DNA from: Dehalogenimonas lykanthroporepellens BL-DC-9
GTDB lineage: Bacteria; Chloroflexota; Dehalococcoidia; Dehalococcoidales; Dehalococcoidaceae
NCBI GenBank assembly: GCA_000143165.1
Contig: CP002084.1
Coordinates: 682,001 to 746,000 of the forward strand
Length of the DNA stretch: 64,000 bases
Direction: 5' to 3'
Shown here piece by piece: positions 26,380 through 37,569 of this stretch. Under the pieces are notes generated by a model. It worked only from the letters and a program-made list of their open reading frames with translations. It was not told the DNA's origin and searched no databases. Within the stretch, counting starts at the first letter, position 1. Every line of letters starts with the position of its first letter. The position numbers were made by a program, and so were the translations under genes.

Positions 26380-27042
26380 ATGGCCCCACATAAACCAGAA
26401 GCCGAGTTCGACGATATCGCGCCCGCATGGTACGGTTTCCGGCACTATACCATCTTCCGTACTGAGCTTGAATCTCTATCCAGACACTGGCACTCCGGCC
26501 GCCTGCTCAACGCCGGTTGCGGCCACGGGGCTGATTTTCTCCCCTTCCGGCAGAATTTTGAGCTATTCGGCATCGACATATCCTCGGAAATGCTACGCTA
26601 TGCGGAAAAATTCAAAATCAAGCACCGTTTTGATGCTGTCTTGCGACAGGAGGACATGAGGTCCCTGGATTTCCCTGACAATTATTTCGATTTTGCCATC
26701 GCTGTGGCCAGCCTGCATCACCTGGACAGCCCGGAAAGCCGCCGTCAGGCCTTGGCAGAAATTCACCGCGTCGTCCGTCCCGACGGCGAAATTTTTCTGA
26801 CCGTGTGGAATGCCTGCCAGCCACGCTTCTGGTTCAGCCGACGTGATACGCGCATTCCCTGGAAAACCGGGGATAAAACTGTTTTTCGCTATTATCATTT
26901 GTTCACCTACCGAGAAATCGAACGTCTGGCAAAGGACGAAGGCTTTACTGTTATGTCATCCAGGCCGGAGGCCTTCTTCCGAGGTCCCCTGAAGTATTTT
27001 TCCCGAAATATCTGCCTTCACCTGCGAAATTCTGTCGTGTGA
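26380..27042 (+). CDS. Trm9/ALKBH8-like class I SAM methyltransferase
   Basis: 220 residues. It has FDDIAPAWYGFRHY at the start, the SAM loop NAGCGHGADF (44-53), ASLHHLDSPESRR and, after the core strands, IPWK (159-162) and RYYHLFTYREIERL (from 170). The last two match the C-terminal signature of eukaryotic Trm9, which methylates cm5U34 to mcm5U34 in tRNA. Divergent placement next to elp3, which makes cm5U, supports the same role. Generic SAM methyltransferases share the core, so the function is inferred from these motifs and the neighbour. AGGA lies ten bases before the ATG. Confidence 0.75.
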   Translation: MAPHKPEAEFDDIAPAWYGFRHYTIFRTELESLSRHWHSGRLLNAGCGHGADFLPFRQNFELFGIDISSEMLRYAEKFKIKHRFDAVLRQEDMRSLDFPDNYFDFAIAVASLHHLDSPESRRQALAEIHRVVRPDGEIFLTVWNACQPRFWFSRRDTRIPWKTGDKTVFRYYHLFTYREIERLAKDEGFTVMSSRPEAFFRGPLKYFSRNICLHLRNSVV

Positions 27043-27109
27043 TTTGTTCACTGCCGGTTAAACTGATACCATTTAGCGACAGTTCATCATCCGGCCAAGG
27101 AGTGACAGT

Positions 27110-27331
27110 ATGCTGGTAAACATAACCTGCCCTCAATGCAACACTAGCGGTGGTTTTTCCATCAGTGACGAACGATATATCGGCCCCTATCGTTGCTGGA
27201 AATGCCGCGCCGCCATGAAAATCCATTTGGAACGTAACAGGCTGGAAAGTTGTGAAATCATGAGCGAAGAGGAATTCACCCGGTTCGAGCAGGAAATGGA
27301 AATCCGCCGTAGAGCTCGCGGCGGCCGTTGA
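27110..27331 (+). CDS. small zinc-ribbon protein
   Basis: 73 residues with two CxxC knuckles (ITCPQC Cys7/Cys10; CWKC Cys29/Cys32) and a charged helical C-terminus rich in Glu and Arg. AAGGAG precedes the ATG. It probably binds zinc and perhaps nucleic acid or a protein partner. It follows the methyltransferase by 67 bases on the same strand and ends seven bases from the convergent rimI. Function unknown. Confidence 0.75.
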   Translation: MLVNITCPQCNTSGGFSISDERYIGPYRCWKCRAAMKIHLERNRLESCEIMSEEEFTRFEQEMEIRRRARGGR

Positions 27332-27337
27332 CCTGTC

Positions 27338-27910
27338 TTATTGGGTCACGCCGTGATCAATTGGTAACGGGATGAGGGTCATTATCAGAGCGTCTTCCCG
27401 GTTATCAGTGTAGTACGCCCGCCTGATGCCAGTTTCAACGAAGCCGCAAGCCGAATACAGCTTCTGGGCCCCATAATTACCGGCCCTGACCTCCAGAGTC
27501 ATGCAGTGTGACTGCCTCTTGGCCGCCTCCTCAATCAGTTCCCGAAGCATTAGCCGTCCCAGACCTTGCCGCCGGCAATCCTTCCTGACCGCCAGACCGA
27601 TAATATGGGCTTCACCAGCCATTATCCAGAACCCCCCGAAGGCAATGATTCGTCCTTCTTCCCTTTCGTGTGACGCCATCCAGCGTTTAACCTTGCCGGC
27701 GACACCGGTTCCACTGATTTCATCAATGGTCGAAGCATCCTCACCCGCGGACGGTCTTTCCACCATCACCAAATACGTGGCCAGTTGATTTTCCAGTTCC
27801 CGGTGGTAGTTCATAGGTGGCCACATCGTAGGAAAGGCTTCCCGGTCAATAGCCGTAACCTGAGCGACATCCAGTCGGCACATTGGCCGGATAACGATAT
27901 CGTTACTCAT
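27338..27910 (-). CDS. rimI: ribosomal protein S18-alanine N-acetyltransferase (RimI family)
   Basis: 190-residue GNAT protein. Acetyl-CoA loop RRQGLGRLMLRELIEEA, then LEVRAGNYGAQKLYSACGF and the ending typical of RimI (GIRRAYYTDNREDALIM). It would acetylate the N-terminus of ribosomal protein S18. About 40 residues longer than E. coli RimI because of an insert near residues 50-75. It is the third gene after ruvB and queH, with a TGATG overlap with queH. Confidence 0.85.
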   Translation of the reverse strand: MSNDIVIRPMCRLDVAQVTAIDREAFPTMWPPMNYHRELENQLATYLVMVERPSAGEDASTIDEISGTGVAGKVKRWMASHEREEGRIIAFGGFWIMAGEAHIIGLAVRKDCRRQGLGRLMLRELIEEAAKRQSHCMTLEVRAGNYGAQKLYSACGFVETGIRRAYYTDNREDALIMTLIPLPIDHGVTQ

Positions 27911-28452
27911 CAGCGGACTGATGCCTCTTCAGCGCTGTAACGACAGCCGCAGTATCGCTGACGATAAAGGCCCAGCGGCCGCGTCAATTTTCGGCTGTCA
28001 GAGTAACGTTTTCTGATATCTGTATACTTGAACTTCACCCCGTATTCATCGGCCGCCGTCAGCCCGGCGTCTCGCACTATCTTGTGATACTGTTGCGGAC
28101 TTATAAGCAGACTGGTGGTAAAGCCATCATATTTTTCCGAAGCGGCAAATCCGGCTGTCGCCTGTAATCTGAGCGAATAGCAGACCGAACACCGAGCCGG
28201 CTTCTGCTTCTCCTCTGTCAAAGCGTCATCATACTCATCTGGGCGATAATCACCATCAACGACAAGTTCGATTCCCGAGTCGGTCAGATACCGACGAAGC
28301 GCCTGCAATCTTTCCTGGTGTTCATCGGTGGGATGTATATTGGGATTATACCAGTATGAGGTTACATCGAAACCCTGCTCTCGCCAGTATCTCAATGTAT
28401 AGGCTGAGCAATGAACACAACAGCAATGTACCAGCAACATCGGAGCTTTCAT
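27910..28452 (-). CDS. queH: epoxyqueuosine reductase QueH
   Basis: 180 residues of the QueH (DUF208) family: the N-terminal HCCCVHC (9-15), CSVC in the middle and YCGC near the end supply iron-sulfur and metal ligands. It reduces epoxyqueuosine to queuosine at the wobble base of GUN-anticodon tRNAs, and is a non-orthologous alternative to QueG. The tRNA-Asp (GUC anticodon) in this window would be a substrate. Other queuosine genes are not in the window. Confidence 0.9.
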   Translation of the reverse strand: MKAPMLLVHCCCVHCSAYTLRYWREQGFDVTSYWYNPNIHPTDEHQERLQALRRYLTDSGIELVVDGDYRPDEYDDALTEEKQKPARCSVCYSLRLQATAGFAASEKYDGFTTSLLISPQQYHKIVRDAGLTAADEYGVKFKYTDIRKRYSDSRKLTRPLGLYRQRYCGCRYSAEEASVR

Positions 28453-28500
28453 TGTCTTCGGGAGCCTGCCATTCCTTTGGTTTCTTTAATGACTACGGCT

Positions 28501-29541
28501 TCATATCAACGAAGCCTGAGAGGAATTTTTTACTGAATAAGGAATTTGCAGATGGTCATACGCCGCCCTGGTAGCTACCCGGCCACGAGCTGTTCTTTCC
28601 AAAAATCCCAACTGCATCAGATAAGGTTCGTAGATATCCATAATGGTGTCCGAATCTTCACTGATAGCCGCCGCCAGCGTTTCCAGGCCGACTGGGCCAC
28701 CGGAAAATTTTTCAATAATGGTTCGTAGCAGATGGTGGTCGATACTGTCCAGGCCGACACCGTCCACCTCCAGCCTTCCCAAAGCGGCTCCAGCGATATC
28801 AGCGTCAATGCTTCCGTTTTCCTTCACCTGAGCGTAATCACGAACCCGCTTCAACAGCCGGTTGGCCACCCGGGGCGTACCGCGCGCGCGACAGGCTATC
28901 TCCCTAAGTCCTGCGTCATCGGCCTTAACGTCCAATATCCGAGCGGACCGCCTGATTATGGATTCTATTTCCGAATCGTTGTAATACTCCAGCCGGTAAA
29001 CTGAACCGAAACGATCACGTAACGGCGAAGACAGCATGGCGTATCGGGTGGTAGCGCCTATAAGTGTAAAGTGCGGCAGTTTGATACGCAGATTTTTAGC
29101 GCCGGGTCCCTTACCGATAACGATATCCAGGGCAAAATCTTCCATGGCAGGATAGAGGATTTCCTCAACGGTTCTTCCCAATCTATGAATTTCATCGATG
29201 AACAGCACATCATTGCTCTGAAGAGAAGTCAAAATAGCCGCCAAATCACCGGGACGCTCAACTGCCGGGCCGGCTGTAATCCGGATATTGACCCCCATAT
29301 CCCGGGCGATTATATGGGCCAGTGTGGTTTTGCCAAGCCCCGGAGGACCATAAAGCAACACATGATCCAGCGCTTCTCCCCGGCCTCTGGCGGCTTCCAT
29401 GGTAATACCCAGGTTGTCTCGAAGCCGCTCCTGTCCAATAAAATCATCGAGTGATTTCGGCCGGAGACTGTTCTCCGCCCCTTCCTCTTCGTTGACGGAT
29501 TGACTGGAAATGATTCGTTCGTTCATGTCGTTTACTGGCAT
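28501..29541 (-). CDS. ruvB: Holliday junction branch-migration helicase RuvB
   Basis: 346 residues, normal length. Contains [11 protein letters not shown], Walker [10 protein letters not shown], Walker [12 protein letters not shown] and sensor [18 protein letters not shown], then the winged-helix C-terminus. A hexameric AAA+ motor at Holliday junctions. ruvA and ruvC are not adjacent. The first ATG (29541) is used; ATG 29526 is an alternative six residues in (five residues shorter). Confidence 0.95.
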   Translation of the reverse strand: MPVNDMNERIISSQSVNEEEGAENSLRPKSLDDFIGQERLRDNLGITMEAARGRGEALDHVLLYGPPGLGKTTLAHIIARDMGVNIRITAGPAVERPGDLAAILTSLQSNDVLFIDEIHRLGRTVEEILYPAMEDFALDIVIGKGPGAKNLRIKLPHFTLIGATTRYAMLSSPLRDRFGSVYRLEYYNDSEIESIIRRSARILDVKADDAGLREIACRARGTPRVANRLLKRVRDYAQVKENGSIDADIAGAALGRLEVDGVGLDSIDHHLLRTIIEKFSGGPVGLETLAAAISEDSDTIMDIYEPYLMQLGFLERTARGRVATRAAYDHLQIPYSVKNSSQASLI

Positions 29542-29563
29542 TATAACACATCATTCCTTATGG

Positions 29564-29600
29564 AAAAGGGAGAGCCTGCAGGCTCTCCCTTTTCTCTATT
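29564..29600 (-). terminator. bidirectional intrinsic terminator after rpoC
   Basis: A perfect 13-bp stem: AAAAGGGAGAGCC (29564-29576) with GGCTCTCCCTTTT (29581-29593) around TGCA. It has A-tract and T-tract flanks, so it works in either direction. It closes the rpoB-rpoC unit and lies in front of ruvB, insulating the downstream operon. Confidence 0.88.
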
Positions 29601-29617
29601 CTTGACTGAACAGTGCT

Positions 29618-32600
29618 TCAGATTACAGGTTGTTCCAGTTGTTCAATCTGAACCAGTTTGGCGGCTTCAAGTTCCGCGGCCCTTTCCGAAGTGGCATCGC
29701 GGCAAGACTGGCATTGCGCCGGTATCAATTTACCAATAATGACATTTTCCTTGAGCCCGGCCAGAATGTCCTTCTTGCCGTGAATAGCCGCATCGGTCAA
29801 CACTCGAGTCGTCTCCTGGAATGAAGCGGCCGCCAGCCAGGACTCGGTGGACAGACTGGCCCGGGTGATACCCATAAGCACGGTATGAGCTGTTGCCGGT
29901 TCACCGCCTTCGGCCAGTACTTTGTTGTTGATATCTTCGAAACGGAACTTGTCCACCAGTTCACCTGGTACCATTTCAGTATCCCCGGAAGTATCCACCC
30001 GAACTTTATTCATCATCTGTCTGACAATGACTTCAATGTGTTTGTCGTTGATATGTACGCCCTGGGAGAAGTACACTTTCTGGACCTCCTCTACCAGGTA
30101 ACGCTGTACTGATTCCCTACCGAGTACCGACAATATATCCTGCGGATTGATCGACCCGTCGGTCAGTTTCTGCCCGGCTTTGACGGTCTGCCCGTTGATT
30201 ATCAGGATGTGAGTGGAGGCGGGAATCATGTAATCACGCTCATCGATATCTTCGTAACGGATTACCAGTTTATCACCTTCCAATGAAGCGCGACCGCTGA
30301 CTCTGGCTACCAGCACCGACTCCCCATCAGCCGTCAGGTGAACCGCGTCTTCTGCATTCTCAGGCGCGGTGGCCAGCACTGAACCCATATCAACCACCTG
30401 CCCGTCTTTAACTTCAACCCGCCACCCGGCCGGAAGTTCATATTCGTCCTGATACGTTTCCCGTGCCACGACATGAACGCTTCTACCTTCATCACTTTCG
30501 ATGATTTCAACTACACCGTCGATCTCGGTAATGATGGCCTGAGCCTTTGGTGGTCGGGCCTCAAACAACTCCTCAACCCGAGGCAGACCGGTAGTAATGT
30601 CAGTACCAACCACACCACCGGTGTGGAACGTCCGCAGAGTCAGCTGGGTGCCTGGTTCACCGATACTCTGAGCCGCCAGGATGCCGACCGCGGTAAAGAA
30701 CTCAACCGGCTTCCCACGACCCAAATCTCTCCAGTAACACTTCTGACAGATACCGCGCTGTGAACCGCAGGTCATCGGCGACCGGACATAAACGCCGGTT
30801 ACGCCAGCCGCGGCAATCTCCCGGGCTTTCTGGTCGTCGATTTCGCCATCACGATCAATCAAAATCTCACCGGTTTCCGGATGAGCTACCGGCATGGCGG
30901 CCAGCCGGCCGGCGATACGCTCGGCAAGCGGCGGCAGAATACCTTTTTCCGAGGGTTCCTCTATCCAAAGGCCGTCCAGTGTCCCACAGTCCTCTTCGTA
31001 TATGATGAGGTCCTGGGTCACGTCAATCAGCCGACGGGTGAGGTATCCTGAACCGGAAGTCCTCAGCGCAGTATCGGCTAGACCCTTGCGAGCGCCGTGA
31101 GTGGAAATGAAGTACTCAATGGTGGACAAACCTTCCCGGAGACTGGATTTGATGGGAAAATCGATAATCTTACCCGAAGGATTGGTCATCAGACCGCGCA
31201 TACCGGCCATCTGCCGAATCTGGGAAACATTACCCTTGGCGCCGGAGTTGGCCATCATATAGACGTTGCCGACATTGTCCATGCCTTTGGCGATGGCTTC
31301 ACCAATCTGATCGGTGGCCTTGAGCCAGATTTCCACTACGCCGTTATATCTTTCGTCCTCGGTGATCAAACCATGGATATATTGTTCCTCAATCTGGTCG
31401 GCTTCGTGATCAGCCCGGGCAATGATTTCAGCTTTTGGCCCGGGTATCGCGATATCGGCCATGGCAATGGTAATGCCCGACCGGGTTGCATACTGAAAAC
31501 CCAGATTTTTGATGTGATCCAGCGATTTTGCCATCTGCAGATCATCGGTGACCTTCTTGCACTCACCGATAAGTTTCCGCAGAGTGGATTTATCCACCGA
31601 CTTATTGAAAAAGCCCATCCCTGGCGGCAATGCTTCATTAAAAATAATCCGGCCAACTGTTGTCTTAACCTTTTCTCCGGAATCAAGCCTTACCTCTATT
31701 TCAGCTCTCAGGTCTATAACACCCATATCAAAATAACGTATCGCCTGCTGGACATTGCCGAAGGCCCGGCCTTCGCCTTTCAGTCCGGGACGGGTGGTAG
31801 TCAGGTAGAAACAACCGAAAACCATATCCAGACTGGGCGTCACTACCGGGTCACCGGAGGACGGTAACAACATATTGTGAATCGACAGCATGGCTTCCCG
31901 CGCTTCCTTGACGGCGGCTTTTGACAGCGGCAGGTGAACCGCCATTTGATCGCCGTCAAAGTCAGCGTTGAAGGCGGCGCATACCAACGGATGAATCCGG
32001 ATGGCAGAACCATCGATTAGAACCGGTTCAAAGGCCTGAATTGACAACCGGTGCAGTGTCGGGGCACGGTTGAGCATCACCGGTCTTTCCTTCACCACTT
32101 CTTCCAGGATATCGTATACCTCGGGGCGGGCTCTTTCGACCAGTCGCCTGGCACTCTTGATATTGGGCGCCAGCCCGTCGGTTACCAGCCGGTGCATGAC
32201 GAATGGCTTAAACAATTCAAGCGCCATCTTCCGGGGTAAACCGCATTCATGAAGTTTCAATTCCGGACCAACTACGATAACCGAACGCCCGGAATAATCG
32301 ACACGCTTACCCAGCAGATTCTGGCGGAACCGCCCCTGTTTGCCCCGTAGCAGGTCGGAAATGGACTTGGCCTTATGGTCACCAGAAACAGCGACACTGC
32401 GACCGCGCCGCCCGTTATCGATCAATGAATCGACCGCTTCCTGCAACATCCTTTTTTCGTTGCGGATGATAATCTCCGGCGCCCCGATTTCCAGAAGATG
32501 ACTCAGGCGGTTATTACGGTTGATGACCCTCCGATAGAGGTCGTTAAGGTCGGAGGTGGCAAATCGCCCGCCGTCAAGCTGAACCATCGGTCTCAGGTCA

Positions 32601-33508
32601 GGAGGTAGCACCGGCAGTACCGTCAGTATCATCCATTCCGGCTTATTACCACTGCGGCGGAAGGCCTCAACCAACTGCAATTGTTTTGAAGCCTTCTTCC
32701 GTTTCTGTCCGGAAGCCGATCTGGTTTCCAATACGAGGCGATTGCGCATGGCGCCCAAGTCGATTGATCTTAACAGATCCAGAATCGCCTCAGCCCCCAT
32801 CTTAGCCTCAAAGACATCGCTGAAACGAGTTTTCAGTTCATAGCACTGCATTTCCGTCAACAGGACGCCCCTGCGCAGGTTACGCAACTGCTCGACCAGG
32901 TCTACAGTCTGGCTTTCACTTTCCTCTTTTTCGGCTTCAAAATCTCTTCTTATCTTATTGATTTCTTCAATATCGCCGCCTTCATTCTCCATCTCGGCGA
33001 TACGGGAGTTGATTTCACTCTCCCGGTCATCCATCTCCATCCGCCGTCCCTGCTCCAGGCTTTCCACTGCGGCCTGTCGGGCGTTTTCATCCAGCGAAGT
33101 CACCACGAAATGGGAAAAGTAGATTATCTTCTCCAGCTCTCTGGTCGACAGGTCGAGCAACAGCCCGATGCGGCTGGGAATACCCCGGGTGAACCAGATG
33201 TGACCGACCGGGCAGGCCAGTTCAATGTGGCCCATGCGTTCCCGTCTGACCTTAGCGCGGGCTACTTCAACATTACATTTATCACAGATGATACCCTTAT
33301 AGCGGATACGCTTGTATTTACCGCACTGACATTCGAAATCCTTGGTGGGCCCGAAGATCCTTTCACAAAATAGCCCGTCCCGTTCCGGCTTCAGAGTCCG
33401 GTAATTGATGGTTTCCGGCTTGGTAACCTCACCATACGACCAGCCTCTTACCTGCTCGGGAGAAGCCAGAGAAATCCTTATGGCATCGAAATCAATTACT
33501 TCGTTCAT
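29618..33508 (-). CDS. rpoC: RNA polymerase subunit beta'
   Basis: 1,296 residues. N-terminal zinc site ([19 protein letters not shown]), the catalytic Mg motif [12 protein letters not shown] and the second zinc site [13 protein letters not shown] near residue 915. A Glu-rich coiled coil near 150-210 precedes the clamp. Its ATG overlaps the rpoB stop by one base (TAATG). It ends before a strong terminator. Confidence 0.98.
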   Translation of the reverse strand: MNEVIDFDAIRISLASPEQVRGWSYGEVTKPETINYRTLKPERDGLFCERIFGPTKDFECQCGKYKRIRYKGIICDKCNVEVARAKVRRERMGHIELACPVGHIWFTRGIPSRIGLLLDLSTRELEKIIYFSHFVVTSLDENARQAAVESLEQGRRMEMDDRESEINSRIAEMENEGGDIEEINKIRRDFEAEKEESESQTVDLVEQLRNLRRGVLLTEMQCYELKTRFSDVFEAKMGAEAILDLLRSIDLGAMRNRLVLETRSASGQKRKKASKQLQLVEAFRRSGNKPEWMILTVLPVLPPDLRPMVQLDGGRFATSDLNDLYRRVINRNNRLSHLLEIGAPEIIIRNEKRMLQEAVDSLIDNGRRGRSVAVSGDHKAKSISDLLRGKQGRFRQNLLGKRVDYSGRSVIVVGPELKLHECGLPRKMALELFKPFVMHRLVTDGLAPNIKSARRLVERARPEVYDILEEVVKERPVMLNRAPTLHRLSIQAFEPVLIDGSAIRIHPLVCAAFNADFDGDQMAVHLPLSKAAVKEAREAMLSIHNMLLPSSGDPVVTPSLDMVFGCFYLTTTRPGLKGEGRAFGNVQQAIRYFDMGVIDLRAEIEVRLDSGEKVKTTVGRIIFNEALPPGMGFFNKSVDKSTLRKLIGECKKVTDDLQMAKSLDHIKNLGFQYATRSGITIAMADIAIPGPKAEIIARADHEADQIEEQYIHGLITEDERYNGVVEIWLKATDQIGEAIAKGMDNVGNVYMMANSGAKGNVSQIRQMAGMRGLMTNPSGKIIDFPIKSSLREGLSTIEYFISTHGARKGLADTALRTSGSGYLTRRLIDVTQDLIIYEEDCGTLDGLWIEEPSEKGILPPLAERIAGRLAAMPVAHPETGEILIDRDGEIDDQKAREIAAAGVTGVYVRSPMTCGSQRGICQKCYWRDLGRGKPVEFFTAVGILAAQSIGEPGTQLTLRTFHTGGVVGTDITTGLPRVEELFEARPPKAQAIITEIDGVVEIIESDEGRSVHVVARETYQDEYELPAGWRVEVKDGQVVDMGSVLATAPENAEDAVHLTADGESVLVARVSGRASLEGDKLVIRYEDIDERDYMIPASTHILIINGQTVKAGQKLTDGSINPQDILSVLGRESVQRYLVEEVQKVYFSQGVHINDKHIEVIVRQMMNKVRVDTSGDTEMVPGELVDKFRFEDINNKVLAEGGEPATAHTVLMGITRASLSTESWLAAASFQETTRVLTDAAIHGKKDILAGLKENVIIGKLIPAQCQSCRDATSERAAELEAAKLVQIEQLEQPVI

Positions 33509-36500
33509 TATTCGTTTTCTTCTTCCTCTTCCTCGGTTTCCTCAGGCTCTTTCCCCAACAGGTTGACGGCCATTTCACCGGCCAGCGCCAATTCGGAAAC
33601 TTCCTGTTCGGCCTGAGGTTCGTTAAGATGTTCAGCGGGTAACAGCCGCTCTTCCTCGTTAATTACTTCCACCGCCAGCCCCAGGCTCTGCAGTTCCTTC
33701 ACCAGAACCTTGAATGATTCAGGTACACCCGGTTGTGATACATCTTCGCCCTTGACGATGGATTCGTACGCCTTGGCACGACCAGTCACATCGTCACTCT
33801 TGATGGTCAGCATTTCCTGAAGATTATAGGCGGCACCATAGGCTTCCAGTGTCCATACTTCCATCTCTCCGAACCGCTGACCGCCAAACTGGGCCTTACC
33901 GCCCAGCGGTTGCTGGCTGATGAGAGAGTAAGGGCCGGTCGACCGGGCGTGAACCTTGTCCTCTACCAGATGGATAAGCTTCAGTATATACATGTTGCCG
34001 ACGGTCACCGGCTGATCAAAGTAATCGCCCGTCTTGCCGTCACGCAGTTTCGCCTTGCCGTCTATCGGCAGAGGAACATTAAGTTCTCTAGCCAGCTGAA
34101 AAGCCTTTTCGAACAGTTCACCCATCGGTATTTTTGCGGCGCCGTCTACACCCTGGTCTTCCAGCCATATACGCAGGCAGACTTCCCGGGCAAACCCCAC
34201 CGTCCGGTCATCGAAAACCTTGTCGCCGTCATAACCCCGGTCATTGACCCACGCCTTTGCGGCGGCAATAATTTCTTCGGTATTGCGGGATTCATAGTCC
34301 AGCCTGATAAGCCCGGCCATCTGGGCTATTGCCGCCCGAGCCAGGTCGTCTTCGATATCGACATCGGTGGCACCATCGAAGACCGGTGTTTTGACCCTAA
34401 AACCCATTAAATGTCCGGCCCAGCCCAGGTGTAACTCCAGAATCTGCCCCAGATTCATACGGGAAGGCACACCGATGGGATTGAGAATCACGTCAACCGG
34501 TGTTCCGTCGGGCAGATACGGCATATCTTCCGAAGGAGCGATGATGGACACGATACCCTTATTGCCGTGTCGTCCGGCGAGCTTGTCACCCACCGAAATC
34601 TTGCGCTTCTGGGCGACCCAGACCTGTACCCATTTATTGACACGGGCCGGCAGGTCGTCCCCCTCTTCCCGCGAGAAAATCTTCACATTGATAACCTTGC
34701 CCCATTCACCGTGAGGCATGCGCAGTGAAGTATCCTTGACTTCCCGAGCCTTCTCGCCGAAGATAGCCCGTAACAGCTTTTCTTCGGCCGACAGTTCGGT
34801 TTCACCCTTGGGGGTAATTTTACCAACCAAGATGTCATCGGGGCCGACCTCGGCGCCGACGCGGATGATCCCGTCCTCGTCCAGTTCCCGCAGAGATTCC
34901 TCCCCGACATTGGGGATATCCCGGGTGATTTCCTCGATGCCCAGCTTGGTGTCCCGGGCTTCGAGTTCGTAGCGGGTTATATGTAATGAGGTCAGCCGGT
35001 CATCCTTGACCAGCCGTTCGTTCAGAATAATGGCATCTTCGTAGTTGTAACCATGCCAGCTCATGAAGGCGCAGACCAGGTTCTGACCCAGGGCCAGCTC
35101 TCCATTTTCGGTGGCTGAAGAGTCACCCAGCACCTGCCCTATCTTCACCTGCTCGCCACGTTTTACCACCGGTCTTTGATTGATACAGGTACCCTGATTG
35201 GTCCGCATGAACTTGACCAGCTTATAGACGTCTTCCTCGCCTCCGGCGGTTTCAACTACAATCCGCTCGCTGGTAACCGACGACACTTTGCCGTCCCTGC
35301 GGGCGAAAATAACGTGGGAACTGTAACGAACCGCCTCTTTCTCCATGCCGGTGGCTACCAGTGGGGCTTGAGGCCTAAGCAAGGGTACAGCCTGCCTCTG
35401 CATATTGGCACCCATCAAAGCCCGGTTGGCATCATCATGCTCCAGGAACGGAATCAGAGACGCCGCCACGCTGAAAATCTGCTTGGGTGAGATATCCATG
35501 TACTCGATCTTGGTCGGCGGCTCGTAGAGATAGCTTTCGCCGAAGCGAGATTCAATCCGTTCATCCAAGAATCGGCCGCGATCATCCAGTTTGGCGTGAG
35601 CCTGAGCTATGACGTGCTTGTCTTCTTCATCGGCGGCCAGATAGTATATTTCGTCGGAAACAAAAGGTTCAATTTTTATGGACGTCTCCGGCAACTTGGC
35701 AATGGACTTGAAAGTCTTGTCATCCACCACCGATCCGGCGGACAACAGTGGCTTGCCGGCGCTGTCAACGATATCCTCAATCACAACCTGCCCGACCAGC
35801 CGGAGGTCATGATTAGCCAGTTCGTGGTATACCTTGCGATAAGGCGTTTCTATAAAGCCATACCGATTGACCCGGCCGTAGGCGGCCAGAGAACCGATCA
35901 GACCGATATTGGGGCCTTCCGGCGTTTCAATGGGACATATCCGTCCGTAATGAGAAAAATGCACGTCACGAACATCGAAACCGGCCCGGTCACGTGACAG
36001 ACCGCCAGGACCCATAGCCGACAGACGCCGCTTGTGAGTCAACTCGGCCAGAGGATTGGTCTGATCCATGAATTGAGACAACTGCGAGCCGCCGAAGAAC
36101 TCTCGCACCGCCGCCACCACCGGTCGGATATTGACCAGTCCAGAGGGTGTCACCTGATCCAGAGGCACGATGCTCATTCTTTCACGGGCCACTCTTTCAA
36201 GCCTTACCAGTCCGATGCGGAACTGATTCTGAATAAGCTCCCCCACCGTACGGATACGGCGGTTGCCGAGATGGTCGATGTCGTCACCGTGCTCCCGACC
36301 GTTGTTGACGCGGATGAGGCGTTTGATAATGGCGATGATATCTTCCCGGGTCAATGCACGGTTCTCACCGCCAACATTATCATCCAGTCCCAGGCGCCGA
36401 TTGACCTTGTAACGCCCGACCTCACCCAGGTCATAATGGTCAGGGCTGAAAAACATATCGTTGACCAGACGAGAAGCATTATCGACGTTCGCCGGGTCAC

Positions 36501-37266
36501 CTGGCCGCAATCGCCCATAAAGGTCAATCAAAGCCCCAGCGGTGTCCCGAATCAACGGGTCCTTGTCGATAGATGACTGAATGTACATATGATCAGTAGA
36601 GTCATCTACATCGGCGAAAAGGTTCAGCAGTTCGTTGTCGTCGCTGTAACCGATAGCCCTGAGAAAAGTGGTAACCGGAATCTTACGTCGGCCATCAATC
36701 TTGACGGAAATGACGTCACGGTTGGATGTTTCAAATTCCAGCCAGGCGCCCCTTGATGGAATGAGATTAGCCTGGCAAAGCGGGCGCCCCGTGGCGGTAT
36801 CATCCTGAGCCTTGAAATAAACACCTGGAGAGCGCAACAGCTGACTGACCACCACTCGTTCGGTACCGCTGGTGATGAAGGTACCGTTGGCCGTCATCAA
36901 CGGCAGGTCGCCGAAGAATAGCTCGAAGGGCTCCTTGATTTCGCCGGTTGCCTTGATGACCAACCGCGCCTTGATATACAGGGGGATGGAATAGTCCTTG
37001 TCCCGGTGCTGGCATTCTTCTTCCGACATGCGGGGTTCACGGAATTCATAACCCATGAATTCCAGTTCCATCCGATTGCCGTTGAAATCCCTGACAGGGG
37101 TAATCTCCTCGACCAGTGCTTTCAAGCCGTCTTCCATCAGCCAACGGAAAGACGCCAGTTGGATGTCGATGAGATTGGGGATATTGACCACTTCGGGAAT
37201 TCTGGAATAGGACTTCCGGGTAACCGCCGATGATGAGGCTCCGGCAACGGGTAAAGTTGAAACCAT
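33508..37266 (-). CDS. rpoB: RNA polymerase subunit beta
   Basis: 1,252 residues. Contains the rifampicin-region sequence [31 protein letters not shown]-like block (about 400, quoted in part: [20 protein letters not shown]), RHGNKGIVS near 880 and the C-terminal [20 protein letters not shown]. The tail beyond is acidic (EEEEEE-rich). It opens the rpoBC operon behind a strong promoter. The rif block keeps the usual residues (Gln, Asp, His, Arg, Ser), so no resistance substitution is obvious. Confidence 0.98.
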   Translation of the reverse strand: MVSTLPVAGASSSAVTRKSYSRIPEVVNIPNLIDIQLASFRWLMEDGLKALVEEITPVRDFNGNRMELEFMGYEFREPRMSEEECQHRDKDYSIPLYIKARLVIKATGEIKEPFELFFGDLPLMTANGTFITSGTERVVVSQLLRSPGVYFKAQDDTATGRPLCQANLIPSRGAWLEFETSNRDVISVKIDGRRKIPVTTFLRAIGYSDDNELLNLFADVDDSTDHMYIQSSIDKDPLIRDTAGALIDLYGRLRPGDPANVDNASRLVNDMFFSPDHYDLGEVGRYKVNRRLGLDDNVGGENRALTREDIIAIIKRLIRVNNGREHGDDIDHLGNRRIRTVGELIQNQFRIGLVRLERVARERMSIVPLDQVTPSGLVNIRPVVAAVREFFGGSQLSQFMDQTNPLAELTHKRRLSAMGPGGLSRDRAGFDVRDVHFSHYGRICPIETPEGPNIGLIGSLAAYGRVNRYGFIETPYRKVYHELANHDLRLVGQVVIEDIVDSAGKPLLSAGSVVDDKTFKSIAKLPETSIKIEPFVSDEIYYLAADEEDKHVIAQAHAKLDDRGRFLDERIESRFGESYLYEPPTKIEYMDISPKQIFSVAASLIPFLEHDDANRALMGANMQRQAVPLLRPQAPLVATGMEKEAVRYSSHVIFARRDGKVSSVTSERIVVETAGGEEDVYKLVKFMRTNQGTCINQRPVVKRGEQVKIGQVLGDSSATENGELALGQNLVCAFMSWHGYNYEDAIILNERLVKDDRLTSLHITRYELEARDTKLGIEEITRDIPNVGEESLRELDEDGIIRVGAEVGPDDILVGKITPKGETELSAEEKLLRAIFGEKAREVKDTSLRMPHGEWGKVINVKIFSREEGDDLPARVNKWVQVWVAQKRKISVGDKLAGRHGNKGIVSIIAPSEDMPYLPDGTPVDVILNPIGVPSRMNLGQILELHLGWAGHLMGFRVKTPVFDGATDVDIEDDLARAAIAQMAGLIRLDYESRNTEEIIAAAKAWVNDRGYDGDKVFDDRTVGFAREVCLRIWLEDQGVDGAAKIPMGELFEKAFQLARELNVPLPIDGKAKLRDGKTGDYFDQPVTVGNMYILKLIHLVEDKVHARSTGPYSLISQQPLGGKAQFGGQRFGEMEVWTLEAYGAAYNLQEMLTIKSDDVTGRAKAYESIVKGEDVSQPGVPESFKVLVKELQSLGLAVEVINEEERLLPAEHLNEPQAEQEVSELALAGEMAVNLLGKEPEETEEEEEENE

Positions 37267-37329
37267 GTCTACTCCTTAAAATAAACGATATCAGCCACGA
37301 TTAAGGAAAATGACGGATTATGACCAAAG

Positions 37330-37353
37330 AAAAAAAGGGGCCAAAAGAGACCC
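37330..37353 (-). promoter_or_regulatory. terminator-like hairpin in the rpoBC leader
   Basis: On the minus strand GGGTC (37353-37349) and GGCCC (37342-37338) form a short stem (one G-U) with a 6-base loop, followed by C and seven Ts. It lies between the promoter and rpoB in a leader of about 120 nt. It could act as a weak attenuator or a pause site. Confidence 0.4.
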
Positions 37354-37395
37354 TGTAATGCAACACTCGTAAGAAGGCATAATTAACAACCACTC

Positions 37396-37424
37396 AGTAT
37401 ATACCAATACAGCTACCTTGTCAA
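37396..37424 (-). promoter_or_regulatory. rpoBC promoter
   Basis: Perfect TTGACA (37424-37419), exactly 17 bases, then TATACT (37401-37396). Transcription should begin near 37389. Confidence 0.8.
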
Positions 37425-37466
37425 TACCGCTGTCCCTCTTTATTGACGGCTTTTCCTGCCGGCAAA

Positions 37467-37495
37467 TTGAGGTTTTCCTCCGTTCATGTTAAGAT
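37467..37495 (+). promoter_or_regulatory. candidate ribF promoter
   Basis: TTGAGG (37467-37472), a 17-base spacer and TAAGAT (37490-37495). A moderate match, placed so that a leader of about 70 nt would include the terminator-like hairpin before ribF. Confidence 0.4.
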
Positions 37496-37533
37496 TTGAT
37501 CCTGAACAACTATCGGCCCAGATCCGTTTATTC

Positions 37534-37556
37534 AAGGGGATGATTATCCCCTTTTT
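37534..37556 (+). terminator. terminator-like hairpin just before ribF (possible attenuator)
   Basis: AAGGGGAT (37534-37541), loop GATT and ATCCCCTT (37546-37553), running into TTTT. No plus-strand gene lies upstream that would need terminating, since rpoB is transcribed away. It therefore probably controls read-through into ribF. No FMN-riboswitch core is recognisable upstream. Confidence 0.6.
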
Positions 37557-37569
37557 GGTTTAAATAAAA

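Noticed and set aside
31097-31867. 256-codon open frame opposite rpoC
   Set aside because: An antisense shadow of a conserved gene.
37270-37569. FMN riboswitch before ribF
   Set aside because: No recognisable RFN core; only the terminator hairpin is seen.
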